Notes: a model not told the origin generated them from the letters alone. Counted from the stretch's first letter, positions 27,768-37,055 are shown. The stretch: DNA of 64,000 nucleotides from an uncultured Lachnospiraceae bacterium (GCA_947174015.1 CAMWHJ010000007.1:1-64000); one strand, 5' to 3'. Translations and numbers: made by a program.

Positions 27768-29050
27768 TATTGGAGAATCTATGGCTTGCACTTACCAGTC
27801 TGGTGGCAAACAAAATGCGTGCCCTGCTGACTATGTTGGGAATTATTATCGGAATTGGTTCGGTGATTGCTATTATGACAGTGGGTGATTCCATTACCAC
27901 TTCTGTTACCACCTCCATGCAGTCTATGGGTGCCAATAATATTACGGTGGGGTTGCAGAAGAAAAGTACAGAGGATGAAGTTACTGAGTCTGGTATGAGG
28001 TTTGAGGGTGGTTCCAGAGACCGAAGTCTGTCAGAGGAAGATTATATTACGGATGAGATGTTGGAGGAGTTAGAGAGGACTTACCCACAGGAGATGGATA
28101 GTATCTCTTTAAGCGAATCGGTGGGCAGCGGTACAGCGGAGGATGGGAAATTGTATGCCAATATCAGCATTACTGGTGTTAATACTGGGTATTTAGAAGC
28201 AAATGAACTGGATATGCTGGCAGGAAGAAGTCTTACAGAGGTAGATCAGGAAAAGGCAAAAAAGGTTGCAGTGGTATCGGATAAGCTGGTAAATAATCTA
28301 TTTCAAGGAGATAATCAGGCAGCCTTGGGAGAGGTCATAGAAGTAACCTTAAATAACAACTTTTATACTTATTATATTGTAGGGGTATATGAATATACCG
28401 CCAGTGCCTTTGGTTTTTCTTCTGATTCGGAGGAGGATATTTCAACAGATGTGTACATTCCGTTAAAGACGGCACAGACCCAGAATCATAATACCTCAGG
28501 CTATTCTCAGTTTACAGTGCTTACCAGTGTGAATACGGATTCCAGTGAATTTTTGGATAAAATAGAGAACTTCTTTCAGCAATATTATGCAAGAAATGAA
28601 AATTATCAGATTAGTGCGTTTAGTATGGAGTCTATCATTTCCACCATGACAGAGATGCTCTCCACAATTTCCGTTGCCATTGCAATAATTGCAGGAATTT
28701 CTTTGTTGGTGGGCGGTATTGGCGTGATGAATATCATGTTAGTGTCCATTACGGAACGGACCAGAGAAATTGGTACCAGAAAGGCATTGGGTGCCACCAA
28801 TGGCTCCATACGTTTTCAATTTATTATGGAATCAGTAGTGATTTGCCTTTTTGGAGGGTTTATCGGAATTGTACTTGGTCTTGTGCTTGGTGCGGTAGCG
28901 GTGAGCATTATGGGATATGAGGCCACCCCAAGTGTGGGAGGAATTATTTTTTCGGTAACCTTTTCCATACTGATTGGAATATTCTTTGGTTACTATCCGG
29001 CCAATAAGGCAGCAAAAATGAATCCTATTGAGGCATTGCGGTATGAGTAA
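27761..29050 (+). CDS. MacB-type ABC transporter permease (FtsX family)
   Basis: A 429-aa permease: one helix at about 22-42, a large extracellular MacB_PCD domain (about 50-290), then three helices in the FtsX domain (LLVGGIGVMNIMLVSITERT, FGGFIGIVLGLVLG, IFSVTFSILIGIFFGYYPA). ERTREIGTRKALGA is the coupling helix that contacts the ATPase. The mechanotransmission design of MacB is expected. Completes the adaptor-ATPase-permease set. Confidence 0.95.
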   Translation: MLILENLWLALTSLVANKMRALLTMLGIIIGIGSVIAIMTVGDSITTSVTTSMQSMGANNITVGLQKKSTEDEVTESGMRFEGGSRDRSLSEEDYITDEMLEELERTYPQEMDSISLSESVGSGTAEDGKLYANISITGVNTGYLEANELDMLAGRSLTEVDQEKAKKVAVVSDKLVNNLFQGDNQAALGEVIEVTLNNNFYTYYIVGVYEYTASAFGFSSDSEEDISTDVYIPLKTAQTQNHNTSGYSQFTVLTSVNTDSSEFLDKIENFFQQYYARNENYQISAFSMESIISTMTEMLSTISVAIAIIAGISLLVGGIGVMNIMLVSITERTREIGTRKALGATNGSIRFQFIMESVVICLFGGFIGIVLGLVLGAVAVSIMGYEATPSVGGIIFSVTFSILIGIFFGYYPANKAAKMNPIEALRYE

Positions 29051-29055
29051 AAAAT

Positions 29056-29087
29056 ATAGAGGACAGCCGTTCTTGGCTGTCCTCTAT
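29056..29087. terminator. Shared terminator stem between convergent genes
   Basis: ATAGAGGACAGCC, 6-nt loop, GGCTGTCCTCTAT, a perfect 13-bp stem. An A-run precedes it on the plus strand, giving the minus-strand gene a U-run, so it mainly terminates the hydrolase gene. Confidence 0.8.
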
Positions 29088-29091
29088 GGGG

Positions 29092-30429
29092 TTAAGGAAT
29101 GGACTTGGTGAAGTTAAAGAATACATGTCCTTCCATAATATAATATTCCTCTGGTCTGTACACATTGAAAAAGCTAGTGGTTCTGGCATAGGATACTGCC
29201 CAGAAGTTTTTCCATGTAAAATTAGAACGCTTAAAGTCAGCAACGCTGTCAGTCTTATGTTCCAAATCATAAAGCAGCACTTTGGCTGCATTCTTACAGT
29301 CAGTGGAAACTAGATTGTAATTATTCAAGTAGTTAGTTAAAACACCGGTTCTGGCAGGCTCAAACTGATACTGTTGATAAATGACTTCCTTAATTCCAAG
29401 GTTTGAAGTCATACGATTTAAGATCACATAGCCAACACCCAGATGTCCCTCATAAAGAGTAACCGTTTTTCCGTTTAACTTACCTTTTACCGGATAAGCT
29501 TTCTGGTTGCCTGCTTCGGAGTAGAGAATGGCAGCCAACAGTTTTTCTGTGCTTACCTGAGGGTCAGTGTAGTATTGTGGATGTACTTTGACACCCTTTA
29601 CGATAGCATAGGATGCAGTTAGCTGATAAGAACTGTCCTTGTTAAAAGCAGCATACAAGTTGCCGATTTTTTTGATAGTTCCATCCTTCTTTGGGGTGTA
29701 GCGTACACCGGTGTTTTCGTCAAAGTAGTAAGTGATATTCTTAATGGTGACAAAGCCTGTCTGCATAACACCCTGGGAGCTGAAATAGTAATATTTTTTG
29801 TTAATCTTTTTCAGACCCTTTTGCATAACGCCTTCCTCATTAAAGTAGTATTTCTTCTTGCTTATGGTCTGGAAGCCGGTAGCCATGCGTCCTTTTTTGT
29901 CAAAATAGTATTTTTTATTATCAATGGTTTTCCATTTGATTGCCATTACACCGTTTTCTTCAAAGTAATAGACCTTTTTCTTAATGGTTTGAAAACCAGT
30001 TTGCATGCGTCCTTTCTTATTGAAATAGTAAGTGGCATCATTGTAGGTCTGAAAACCTGTCTGCATTCTTCCTTTTTTGTCAAAAAGATAGGTATATTTT
30101 CCGATTTTTCTAAGTCCTGTTACTCGTTGACCGTTGGATTTAAAGTAGTATGTATAGCCTTTTATCTCTTGAAATCCGGTAAGCATAACACCATTGTTAT
30201 CAAAATAGTATGTCTTGCCATCGATTTTCTGAAAGCCCTTTTGTTTTTTATTGTTTACATAATAGTAAGTGTCTCCTGCACTGTTAGTGATAAAGCCATT
30301 CTTGGTTGTTCTGACGGTATCCGCTGACGGTGTGAGCTCTGTATCAGCCTTGGCAGAAGCTTGCATAGGAATGCACAAAAATACTCCAAGGAGCAAGAGC
30401 AGGGATACCAAAAATTTTTTCTGATTCAT
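29092..30429 (-). CDS. Secreted cell-wall hydrolase: glucan/choline-binding repeats plus SleB-like domain
   Basis: A 445-aa protein. A signal peptide (1-27, ending QASAKA) precedes about ten 20-residue wall-binding repeats of the type GFQTINNKKYYFDKKGRMQT (about 50-260). The C-terminal domain (about 290-445) has the SleB/Hydrolase_2 pattern: KLLAAILYSEAGNQ with its Glu, HLGVGYVILNRM and QFEPARTGVL. Such domains cleave peptidoglycan; in spores SleB opens the cortex, but wall-binding repeats here point to the vegetative surface. AGGGAGGTCG precedes the ATG. The repeats are alike at DNA level and prone to copy-number change. Confidence 0.88.
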   Translation of the reverse strand: MNQKKFLVSLLLLLGVFLCIPMQASAKADTELTPSADTVRTTKNGFITNSAGDTYYYVNNKKQKGFQKIDGKTYYFDNNGVMLTGFQEIKGYTYYFKSNGQRVTGLRKIGKYTYLFDKKGRMQTGFQTYNDATYYFNKKGRMQTGFQTIKKKVYYFEENGVMAIKWKTIDNKKYYFDKKGRMATGFQTISKKKYYFNEEGVMQKGLKKINKKYYYFSSQGVMQTGFVTIKNITYYFDENTGVRYTPKKDGTIKKIGNLYAAFNKDSSYQLTASYAIVKGVKVHPQYYTDPQVSTEKLLAAILYSEAGNQKAYPVKGKLNGKTVTLYEGHLGVGYVILNRMTSNLGIKEVIYQQYQFEPARTGVLTNYLNNYNLVSTDCKNAAKVLLYDLEHKTDSVADFKRSNFTWKNFWAVSYARTTSFFNVYRPEEYYIMEGHVFFNFTKSIP

Positions 30430-30710
30430 ATTCGACCTCCCTGATATAATTTTGTAATTTCATGTAACCATGTTTAAAGATAACAGACATAATATATCTG
30501 CTCACTTACATGATTATGTTGTATCAGCTATAGTGTAACATATTTTTTTATATTATGGCATAGAAAAATGTGGAAAATGTGAAAAAAATGAAATTAATCA
30601 TAAAATTATGAGATGATTTGGAACGCTTGTTCGAAAACAAAAATAGTATTTTCTGTACATTTATGAAAAGATGTTTTAGAATGTTAGGCACAAGGTTACC
30701 ATGATACTAT

Positions 30711-30755
30711 GAAACATCCACTTATATGCTTGCCAGTACATATAAGTGGTGTTTC
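30711..30755. terminator. Long stem between the hydrolase and anti-sigma genes
   Basis: GAAACATCCACTTATATG pairs with CATATAAGTGGTGTTTC (17 pairs, one bulged T). In the 436-bp space between two minus-strand genes, it probably ends the sigma/anti-sigma transcript; only a weak T-run is seen. Nothing else in this space looks coding. Confidence 0.55.
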
Positions 30756-30865
30756 GTAATTTTATAGTTACAGGTATTTTATTTTCTCACCAACTCAGGT
30801 AAAGAATATTTACTTTTTATCTATGTCCAGTGAAGTTTTAGGCTTTTCAGCAGTGGATAAGGTAT

Positions 30866-32008
30866 TTATTTGGGTATATAAATCATAAAAGTTACAGTTC
30901 CGTCTTCATTTAAAGTATAAGTTTCTACCAACAGATCCTCAAGTGTGTCACCGCCGGATCCTGACATTATTTTTGACATTCCCGGTTTGCCATCTGGAAA
31001 CAAGGAATCTACATTGATGATACTTTCTCCTGACGAACTCTCTAATTCATAGGTAAATGTACACATGCCATCTTTGTCCGGTGTCTGCGTTTGTGCGGTA
31101 GTTTCCAGAGGTATTGCAAACTCATTGATATTGTCCGGAGTCAGATTATTAAACCATTTGTCAACTTCTGTTTCCTCATGGATTTCTTCCTGAATTTCCT
31201 CTTCAGAATCTAAATTTTTCATATATTCTTCTGCTGCTGCAGCATCCGCTTTGGCTGGATCTAACGGCAGTGAAAACAGTGCGTTGATTCCGTTGTAGGA
31301 GGTATTTCTGGAAATTCTGCCAGTGGTTTCGTCATATACATATGCATCTGCATTGTAAAATGCGTCGTCGAGAACACATAAGTAGATCTCCTTGTCTGCA
31401 AAAAGTTCCACAGTATCACATTCTGCCAATCGGTATAATACACCGTCTTCTACAATATCGCTGTAGCCGCCGTTCATGGTAAAAATATTATACCATATGG
31501 GATTATATCCCTGTATCAGCGGTGATACAAGAAAAGGCTGCTCCCCATAAGCATCATCGGAAGTTTCCGGCATGGGAGTGCCATCCTGTTTTGCAATGGC
31601 TGTTACACAATATGTTCTGTTATCCATGATCTGTCCATCAGAGATGTACTTGCTTAGTCCCTTTCCGGAAACGATTCCCAGTAAGGTAATATCATAGCCA
31701 CCATAGCTTTGGGTCTCATTGACTTTCACAGCGTCGGGACTTTGAAATGCTTCTGCCACTCTGCCATAGTCTAATTTTGAGGCAACATTGTCCGGAGTAA
31801 GGAATTTCCATGCTGCATAGGTGGTTAAGGAACCGATTCCCAACACACACACCAATGTCAGTGCAGCTACTAAAGTTCTTTTTCCTGTTTTGATTTTCAT
31901 ATGCTCATTCTCCTTTATTTGATTTAATATTTTTTGATTCAGCCAATAACTTGGTTCATCTGTTGGAGTAAGGGCTTGTTTTAATAAATCATCCATTTTA
32001 TTTTTCAT
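30866..32008 (-). CDS. Membrane-anchored anti-sigma factor (DUF4179-like)
   Basis: A 380-aa protein. The first 40 residues are cytoplasmic and charged (MDDLLKQALTPTDEPSYWLN), typical of a sigma-binding segment. A single membrane helix lies at about 45-66 (TLVAALTLVCVLGIGSLTTY). The rest is an extracellular sensor region with the early WKFLTPDNVASKLDY and an acidic stretch near 270-290. It overlaps the sigma factor gene by 11 nt, the usual layout of an ECF sigma/anti-sigma pair, so it should hold the sigma factor inactive until an envelope signal. The signal is unknown. Confidence 0.8.
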   Translation of the reverse strand: MKNKMDDLLKQALTPTDEPSYWLNQKILNQIKENEHMKIKTGKRTLVAALTLVCVLGIGSLTTYAAWKFLTPDNVASKLDYGRVAEAFQSPDAVKVNETQSYGGYDITLLGIVSGKGLSKYISDGQIMDNRTYCVTAIAKQDGTPMPETSDDAYGEQPFLVSPLIQGYNPIWYNIFTMNGGYSDIVEDGVLYRLAECDTVELFADKEIYLCVLDDAFYNADAYVYDETTGRISRNTSYNGINALFSLPLDPAKADAAAAEEYMKNLDSEEEIQEEIHEETEVDKWFNNLTPDNINEFAIPLETTAQTQTPDKDGMCTFTYELESSSGESIINVDSLFPDGKPGMSKIMSGSGGDTLEDLLVETYTLNEDGTVTFMIYIPK

Positions 32009-32525
32009 CTAAAACATCCTCCAATTCCTTTGCTAATATCTTTCTTGCGTGATACAATCTGCTTTTCACGGTTCCCTGAGGTATCTTCAGGCTTGCTGCA
32101 ATCCATGCCACAGAAAGCCCCTCCATATAATGTAACAGTATGGGAATCTTGAAACGTTGGGGCAGCCTGTTCACCGCCTGTCTTACCAGATACAATTCTT
32201 CTTTGTTAAGTAACTGTTCCTCTAAGGAGGGTTCTTTTCCAGCCAGCATTTCTTCACTCCCCTCCCCCATTGGCTGTATGTCTGCAATCCTCTTTCGCCA
32301 CATATATTTTCTTTTTTTATTTTTCCATGTATGCAATGCAACGGAAAGCAGATAGCTTTTTGGATTCTTTTCGATGTCCATATCATTTTTCTTCTCTATT
32401 GCTTTCAAGAACGTGTCCTGATACAAATCGTCTGCCTCTTGTACATTGCAGGTAAGATATCTGCAAAATGAGTAAATGTCTTTTCCATACTCATTTATAC
32501 ATTGTTCTAATTCTGTTCTTGTCAT
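31998..32525 (-). CDS. ECF-type RNA polymerase sigma factor
   Basis: A 175-aa sigma factor with region 2 (DIYSFCRYLTCNVQEADDLYQDTF) and region 4 (LPQRFKIPILLHYMEGLSVA, then IPQGTVKSRLYHAR), without region 3: the ECF class. The space between them is longer than usual (about 50 residues). GGAGAAGCAA lies before the ATG. The overlapping anti-sigma gene controls it. Regulon unknown; envelope stress is a fair guess. Confidence 0.92.
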   Translation of the reverse strand: MTRTELEQCINEYGKDIYSFCRYLTCNVQEADDLYQDTFLKAIEKKNDMDIEKNPKSYLLSVALHTWKNKKRKYMWRKRIADIQPMGEGSEEMLAGKEPSLEEQLLNKEELYLVRQAVNRLPQRFKIPILLHYMEGLSVAWIAASLKIPQGTVKSRLYHARKILAKELEDVLDEK

Positions 32526-32833
32526 TTGCTTCTCCTATTCTAAGACGTCTTTTTAGAGAGTTGTTTTGCCCTTCACCTATATATTGTTATAATTGAGGGA
32601 ATGGTTCAAGGATTTTTAAAAAGTTTGTAAATGCAGCTTTTATTATGGACAGAGCAAACGAATATCTATACAAAATGTAAAAGCTATTTTATTGAAAAGA
32701 GAATTATTTCGTACAGTATTATAACTCATTGGGAAAAAATAGTGAAAGAAGCAGAATCAAAAATTGTTACTGTGTTATAGAAATGAAACAGCAACAAATG
32801 AGATAATTCCTGTTGTACAAGCATAGAATGTTG

Positions 32834-32862
32834 TTGAAATTCCCGCCATGGTGTGTTAGAAT
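32834..32862 (+). promoter_or_regulatory. Promoter of the small toxin-like gene
   Basis: TTGAAA, exactly 17 nt, then TAGAAT. Transcription would start about 85 bp before the small ORF, giving a long leader as in type I toxin mRNAs. Confidence 0.65.
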
Positions 32863-32953
32863 TGCGTTACGGAAAAGTATCCATGACAGGGTGGCTGCCT
32901 CCCGGATTCTGAAAACCGGTTTGCCGGAATACATAGGAAGGGAGGTGATGTTC

Positions 32954-33073
32954 ATGACAGCTGCGGATATCATTTTGATATTTATAGGGATAATTGGTTT
33001 GCTGATTTCCTTTGGCAGTTTGATTGTTGCATTGCTGACCTTTCTCGATAAGAGAAATAAGCACAAAAAATAA
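32954..33073 (+). CDS. Small hydrophobic peptide, putative holin-like type I toxin
   Basis: A 39-aa peptide with one long membrane helix (about 5-30: ILIFIGIIGLLISFGSLIVA) and a charged tail (DKRNKHKK). Size, helix-then-lysine-tail and the strong GGGAGGTGATG ribosome site match the holin-like toxin (TxpA/BsrG-like) peptides of type I toxin-antitoxin systems in Firmicutes. The frame is open from 32813, but the ribosome site identifies ATG 32954. Such peptides insert in the membrane when the antisense RNA is lost. A convergent antisense promoter is present, supporting the assignment. Confidence 0.75.
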   Translation: MTAADIILIFIGIIGLLISFGSLIVALLTFLDKRNKHKK

Positions 33074-33074
33074 T

Positions 33075-33165
33075 GCCCACCCCGTCTGCACACGGGATGG
33101 GCACCTCTCATTGAGGGGTAAATAAACATTCTGGGAGCATCCACTTTGGAGTGGGTGCTTTTCTT
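33075..33165 (-). ncRNA. Putative antisense antitoxin RNA
   Basis: On the minus strand, TTGAAA (33200-33195), 17 nt, TATATT (33177-33172) would start an RNA at about 33165 running back over the toxin mRNA's 3' region. The region holds the stem TGCCCACCCCGT/ACGGGATGGGCA (33075-33104). The 3' ends would overlap as in known txpA/RatA-like pairs. The 3' end of this RNA is not defined. Confidence 0.5.
33138..33165 (+). terminator. Terminator of the toxin mRNA
   Basis: GCATCCACT, TTGG loop, AGTGGGTGC followed by TTTTCTT. Confidence 0.75.
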
Positions 33166-33265
33166 ATAGTTAATATATCATAATTTATTATGTGTTTCAA
33201 GGGTTTTCTTTCGTATTTTTGGATTGTTGACAATGAAAGAAAATGCTGATTGAATAAAGGAAGAT

Positions 33266-34684
33266 ATGAATATGGGATTATACGAAAAATTAAAAGAATA
33301 CAGCAGTTTGGATTACTACCCCTTTCACATGCCGGGTCATAAAAGAAGGCTGGGGGAAATGATAAATCCCTACAAACTGGATATTACAGAGATAGCGGAT
33401 TTTGATGATCTGCACCATGCAGAGGGCATTTTGAAACATACAGAGCAAAAGGCAGCAAAACTTTTTGGGGCAGAGGACAGCCGAATGCTAATTAATGGCA
33501 GTACAGCAGGAATTTTAAGTGCCATTGCAGGCAGTGTGAGACCTGGAGGGAAAATAGCAGTGGCGAGAAATTGTCATAAATCTGTATATCATGCTATTTT
33601 GTTAGGGGAATTACAAAGCTATTATATCTATCCGGAGTATGTGGGGGAATATGGAATTCATGGAGCAGTTACTCCTGAGTCGGTGGAAAAAATTTTGAAT
33701 GAAGAACCAGAAATACAAGCAGTAGTTATCACTTCCCCCACCTATGAGGGAATAGTGTCGGATGTTGCAGGAATTGCAGCGGTAGTACATAAGAGGAAAA
33801 TTCCCCTGATTGTGGATGAAGCCCATGGAGCCCATTTGTATTTTAATACCCATTTTCCAAAGGGGGCCGTAAGCTGTGGGGCGGATATTGTTATCAATTC
33901 AGTACATAAAACATTGCCTGCTTTTACCCAAAGTGCACTGCTGCATATGCAGGGGAAATATGTGAATTATCAGCGAGTCAACAGATACTTATCCATTTAT
34001 CAGACCAGTTCGCCCTCTTATCTTTTAATGGCAGGAATAAGCCAGTGTCTGCAGTATATGAGTTGTCAAGGAATACAGGCTTTAGAATACTTATATGAGA
34101 ATTTACAGGAATTTTATCAAATAAATGAAAAATTAGACAAATTTTCCATTGTCAGCAGAGAGATTACCACCTATAATAGTGTGTATGATTTTGATATGTC
34201 AAAAATTGTCATTAGCTGTAAGGGAGCACAGATGAGTGGAGAAGAGTTGAAAGGGATCTTGAAACACAAATATCATTTGGAGCTGGAAATGTCTGCAGTG
34301 ACGTACTGTTTGGCTATGACTACCCTGGCAGATTCCAGGGAGGGAATCCAACGCTTGTATACTGCTCTGTTAGAGCAGGATAACCAGTGTTTGAAGTGTG
34401 AAACGCAAAGTCAGGACTTGTATACTCAAATTAGGGCAAAGAGAGTACTAACGATTGCAGAAGCACAAGAAAGTCCGATGAGGACCATTCTCTTACAACA
34501 GTCCTTGGGAAAAGTGGCAGGTGAATTTATATATCTTTATCCCCCGGGAGTGCCTATCTTATGCCCTGGTGAGGAAATAAACCAGAAGATTCTAAGCCTG
34601 CTTACTGCTTATCAGGAAGCTGGAATCCGATTTCAGGGTATTCAGGATGAAACAGCAAAATGGATTCAGGTGGTATTTGATTAA
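33266..34684 (+). CDS. Orn/Lys/Arg decarboxylase-type PLP enzyme (YaaO-like)
   Basis: A 472-aa fold-type I PLP enzyme of the short Firmicutes class. FHMPGHKR near residue 20 is diagnostic; DEAHGAH (Asp184, His187) and SVHKTLPAFTQSA with Lys215 form the cofactor site; the C-terminal domain has YPPGVPILCPGE. It decarboxylates a basic amino acid, but the exact substrate cannot be read from sequence. ATG 33266 or 33272 fit AAAGGAAG. In Bacillus, yaaO precedes tmk-yaaQ-yaaR-holB; here the same block continues after three inserted genes. Confidence 0.88.
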   Translation: MNMGLYEKLKEYSSLDYYPFHMPGHKRRLGEMINPYKLDITEIADFDDLHHAEGILKHTEQKAAKLFGAEDSRMLINGSTAGILSAIAGSVRPGGKIAVARNCHKSVYHAILLGELQSYYIYPEYVGEYGIHGAVTPESVEKILNEEPEIQAVVITSPTYEGIVSDVAGIAAVVHKRKIPLIVDEAHGAHLYFNTHFPKGAVSCGADIVINSVHKTLPAFTQSALLHMQGKYVNYQRVNRYLSIYQTSSPSYLLMAGISQCLQYMSCQGIQALEYLYENLQEFYQINEKLDKFSIVSREITTYNSVYDFDMSKIVISCKGAQMSGEELKGILKHKYHLELEMSAVTYCLAMTTLADSREGIQRLYTALLEQDNQCLKCETQSQDLYTQIRAKRVLTIAEAQESPMRTILLQQSLGKVAGEFIYLYPPGVPILCPGEEINQKILSLLTAYQEAGIRFQGIQDETAKWIQVVFD

Positions 34685-34690
34685 AAGCAT

Positions 34691-34724
34691 GTAATTGTTT
34701 TTGAGGTGGGCTCTGAACAGTTAC
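34691..34724 (+). repeat. Mini-palindrome with repeat-type ends
   Basis: GTAATTGTT ... TCTGAACAGTTAC in 34 bp, directly after the decarboxylase stop and before sppA. The right end equals the family's right end. Confidence 0.45.
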
Positions 34725-34797
34725 AAAACACCCATGCCTTGTTTGGAAACCGGGGTTTCATAAAACGCACAAAATCATAGAAAGGTTTGGTAAAGAA

Positions 34798-35796
34798 ATG
34801 AATGGAAAACAAGTAGTAAGTATGTTGGTTGCCACAGCATTGTTTGTGGTGACGGGTGTGTCCAGTGTGGCAATTAACACCTGGTCAGAAACAAAGAAGT
34901 CCAGCAGTCAGAGTGAGGTGGCAAAAAAAATTTTTTCTTCTTTAGAATCAAATCTTCCATCGGAAGATTATATTGCTGTCATTGATGTGGAGGGAACCAT
35001 TTACAGTGAAGCAGAGACCGGTTTTTTTGGAGAAAGTGAGGGTTATGATCATCCCGCTACCATGAGATATGTGGATAAGCTTATAAAGGATGACAAGAAT
35101 AAGGGAATCTTGCTTTATATTAATACACCAGGAGGAGAGGTGACAGCTTCGGATGACCTATATTTAAAACTAATGAAATATAAGGAAGAGACCGGAAGGA
35201 AAATATACTGCTATTTTGCAGACCAGGCTTGTTCCGGCGGATACTATATTTCCATGGCTGCCGATGAAATTTATGCCAACAGAAATTGTTGGACAGGCTC
35301 CATTGGTGTGATTATCAGCCTTACCAATATGAAGGGGCTTTATGATAAACTGGGAATACAAGGGATTAATATTACCAGTGGCAAGAATAAGGCAATGGGA
35401 TCTTCCACCGAGGAATTAACAGACCAGCAGCGGGAAATTTTACAGTCCATGGTAGATGAGGCATATGAGCAGTTTGTGGAAATTGTGGCACAGGGCAGAG
35501 GACTTGAGGTAAAAAAAGTAAAAAAATTGGCAGACGGCAGAATTTATACTGCAAAGCAGGCATTGGCACATAAGTTGATTGACGGCACCAGCACCTATGA
35601 GGATTATTTAGAAAAAATAAAGGCAGAAACGGGAGATGTACTGATTTATGAACAGGAAAATATAAATACCAGTCTCTCCAGCCTTTTTTCCACGATTCAG
35701 CAGATTCGGGGACGTTCTGATGCGGAAGTGCTTAGTGATTTATTAGAAAAACAGGGAAATGGAGGACTGATGTACTATGAATCAAGTCTCCAATAA
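34798..35796 (+). CDS. sppA: Signal peptide peptidase SppA-type serine protease
   Basis: A 332-aa membrane-anchored peptidase of family S49, short Gram-positive form. One N-terminal helix (about 7-27), then the Clp-like domain: YINTPGGEV, the nucleophile Ser146 in ACSGGYY and the general base Lys198 in SGKNKAMG, positions very close to those of B. subtilis SppA. Degrades leftover signal peptides and contributes to resistance to lantibiotics and lysozyme in relatives. The RDD gene overlaps its end by 20 nt; RDD and mscL neighbours hint at an envelope-stress operon. Confidence 0.93.
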   Translation: MNGKQVVSMLVATALFVVTGVSSVAINTWSETKKSSSQSEVAKKIFSSLESNLPSEDYIAVIDVEGTIYSEAETGFFGESEGYDHPATMRYVDKLIKDDKNKGILLYINTPGGEVTASDDLYLKLMKYKEETGRKIYCYFADQACSGGYYISMAADEIYANRNCWTGSIGVIISLTNMKGLYDKLGIQGINITSGKNKAMGSSTEELTDQQREILQSMVDEAYEQFVEIVAQGRGLEVKKVKKLADGRIYTAKQALAHKLIDGTSTYEDYLEKIKAETGDVLIYEQENINTSLSSLFSTIQQIRGRSDAEVLSDLLEKQGNGGLMYYESSLQ

Positions 35797-36496
35797 TTCT
35801 ATGGGCGAAAATAGAATGAATGATCCGGCAATGCCCAGACAGGTAAGGAATATGGGACAATCGGAAAGAAATCATTCCATGCCCCCAGAGCAGCAGATAC
35901 CCCCCAACATGCAACAGGCACAGAGAATACAGCCAACGCAAAATGAGCAGTCTTTTGGGAGAGGACAGAACATGCAGTCCTTTCAGGGAAAGAATCAAAC
36001 TCAGAATATCCAGTATCCCCAAGGCACTCAGCCAAATCCGGCGGCAAAGCTGTACTCCGGTGAGAAATCTCCGGCAGGCTTCTGGATTCGTTTGGCGGCA
36101 TATCTTATTGACAGTATGCTTACTACTCTTATCATAGGTATGATAAATGTGCCGATTTGGATATTAAAGCTTGGCATGGGAGACAGTTTTATTTTCCATA
36201 ATCTTCTGTTCCATTTTGATATCTTTGATATCCTAAATTATCTGATCGTCACGGGATATTTTATTGTTATGACCTATACCACGGGAAGAACCGTAGGAAA
36301 AATGCTGATGAAAATCCGGGTACAATCCATTGACGGCAAGGAATTGACCTTGTGGCAGGTAACCTTCCGGGAGATGATTGGAAAATATCTTTCCCATGTA
36401 TTCTATATTGGTTATTTGATGGTGGGATTGGCAGAAAACAAAAGGGGACTTCATGATTGCTTGGCAGATACCCAAGTGATTTATGAGGTGAAATAG
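35777..36496 (+). CDS. RDD-family membrane protein with a low-complexity N-terminal tail
   Basis: A 239-aa protein. Residues 1-95 are disordered and rich in Asn, Gln, Pro, Met and Arg. The C-terminal part is the RDD domain with about three helices: AGFWIRLAAYLIDSMLT at the start, TTGRTVGKMLMKIRVQ in the middle and GLHDCLADTQV at the end. RDD proteins are poorly understood; some act as ion exchangers. Its ATG is inside the sppA end, with TGGAGGA upstream, so the two are coupled. The long N-terminal tail is unusual and may bind a partner. Confidence 0.9.
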   Translation: MNQVSNNSMGENRMNDPAMPRQVRNMGQSERNHSMPPEQQIPPNMQQAQRIQPTQNEQSFGRGQNMQSFQGKNQTQNIQYPQGTQPNPAAKLYSGEKSPAGFWIRLAAYLIDSMLTTLIIGMINVPIWILKLGMGDSFIFHNLLFHFDIFDILNYLIVTGYFIVMTYTTGRTVGKMLMKIRVQSIDGKELTLWQVTFREMIGKYLSHVFYIGYLMVGLAENKRGLHDCLADTQVIYEVK

Positions 36497-36514
36497 AGAA
36501 AGGCAGGCAAGAAG

Positions 36515-36931
36515 ATGAAGAAATTTTTAAAAGAGTTTAAAGAGTTTGCACTGCGTGGAAATGTGGTAGATTTGGCAGTTGGTGTGATTATTGGTGGTGC
36601 TTTTCAGGCGATTGTGACTTCTTTGACGTCAGATGTTATTTCACCATTTATAGGTCTGTTTGCCAGTACCGATTTTAGTGATTTAGTGCTGACCATCAAT
36701 GGGGTAGCCATCAAGTATGGTTCCTTTATCACAGCAGTGATTAATTTTATAATTATGGCATTTATTATCTTTTTGTTTATTAAACTGCTAAATAAGCTTA
36801 CCAGTTTTGACAAAAAGGAAGAAAAGCCGGCAGCACCAACCACCAAGGAATGTCCTTACTGTTTTTCGGAAATCCACATCAAAGCTATTAGATGTCCTCA
36901 TTGTACCGGAGAAATTTCTGACAATCTTTGA
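36515..36931 (+). CDS. mscL: Large-conductance mechanosensitive channel with a zinc-ribbon tail
   Basis: A 138-aa channel. [30 protein letters not shown] gives the amphipathic helix and first pore helix; [19 protein letters not shown] is the second. It opens under hypo-osmotic shock. The C-terminus carries two CxxC pairs (Cys113/116 and Cys127/130), a small zinc ribbon absent from E. coli MscL. Start has GGCAGGCAAGAAG before it. A perfect terminator follows. Confidence 0.95.
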   Translation: MKKFLKEFKEFALRGNVVDLAVGVIIGGAFQAIVTSLTSDVISPFIGLFASTDFSDLVLTINGVAIKYGSFITAVINFIIMAFIIFLFIKLLNKLTSFDKKEEKPAAPTTKECPYCFSEIHIKAIRCPHCTGEISDNL

Positions 36932-36941
36932 CTAATACCAT

Positions 36942-36978
36942 AAAAAACCCTGGGAATGGAAATATTCCTAGGGTTTTT
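36942..36978 (+). terminator. Rho-independent terminator of the sppA-RDD-mscL unit
   Basis: AAAAAACCCTGGGAAT pairs with ATTCCTAGGGTTTTTT, with a T-run. Confidence 0.92.
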
Positions 36979-37013
36979 TACTGAAATGTGTTATAATAAA
37001 CTGAAAAGTAGTA

Positions 37014-37055
37014 GTAACTGTTTTATAAATGCATAGTTCTGCACAGAATAGTTAT
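37014..37055 (+). repeat. Mini-palindrome with repeat-type ends
   Basis: GTAACTGTT ... AATAGTTAT, 42 bp, 34 bp before the guanylate-kinase-like gene. Confidence 0.45.

Noticed and set aside
29821..30327. A 168-codon plus-strand frame inside the wall hydrolase gene
   Set aside because: It is the antisense of the 20-residue repeats, so its apparent periodicity is borrowed.
29092..30429. Tandem 20-residue repeats considered as a CRISPR-like array
   Set aside because: They are in frame, continuous, protein-coding and without spacers.
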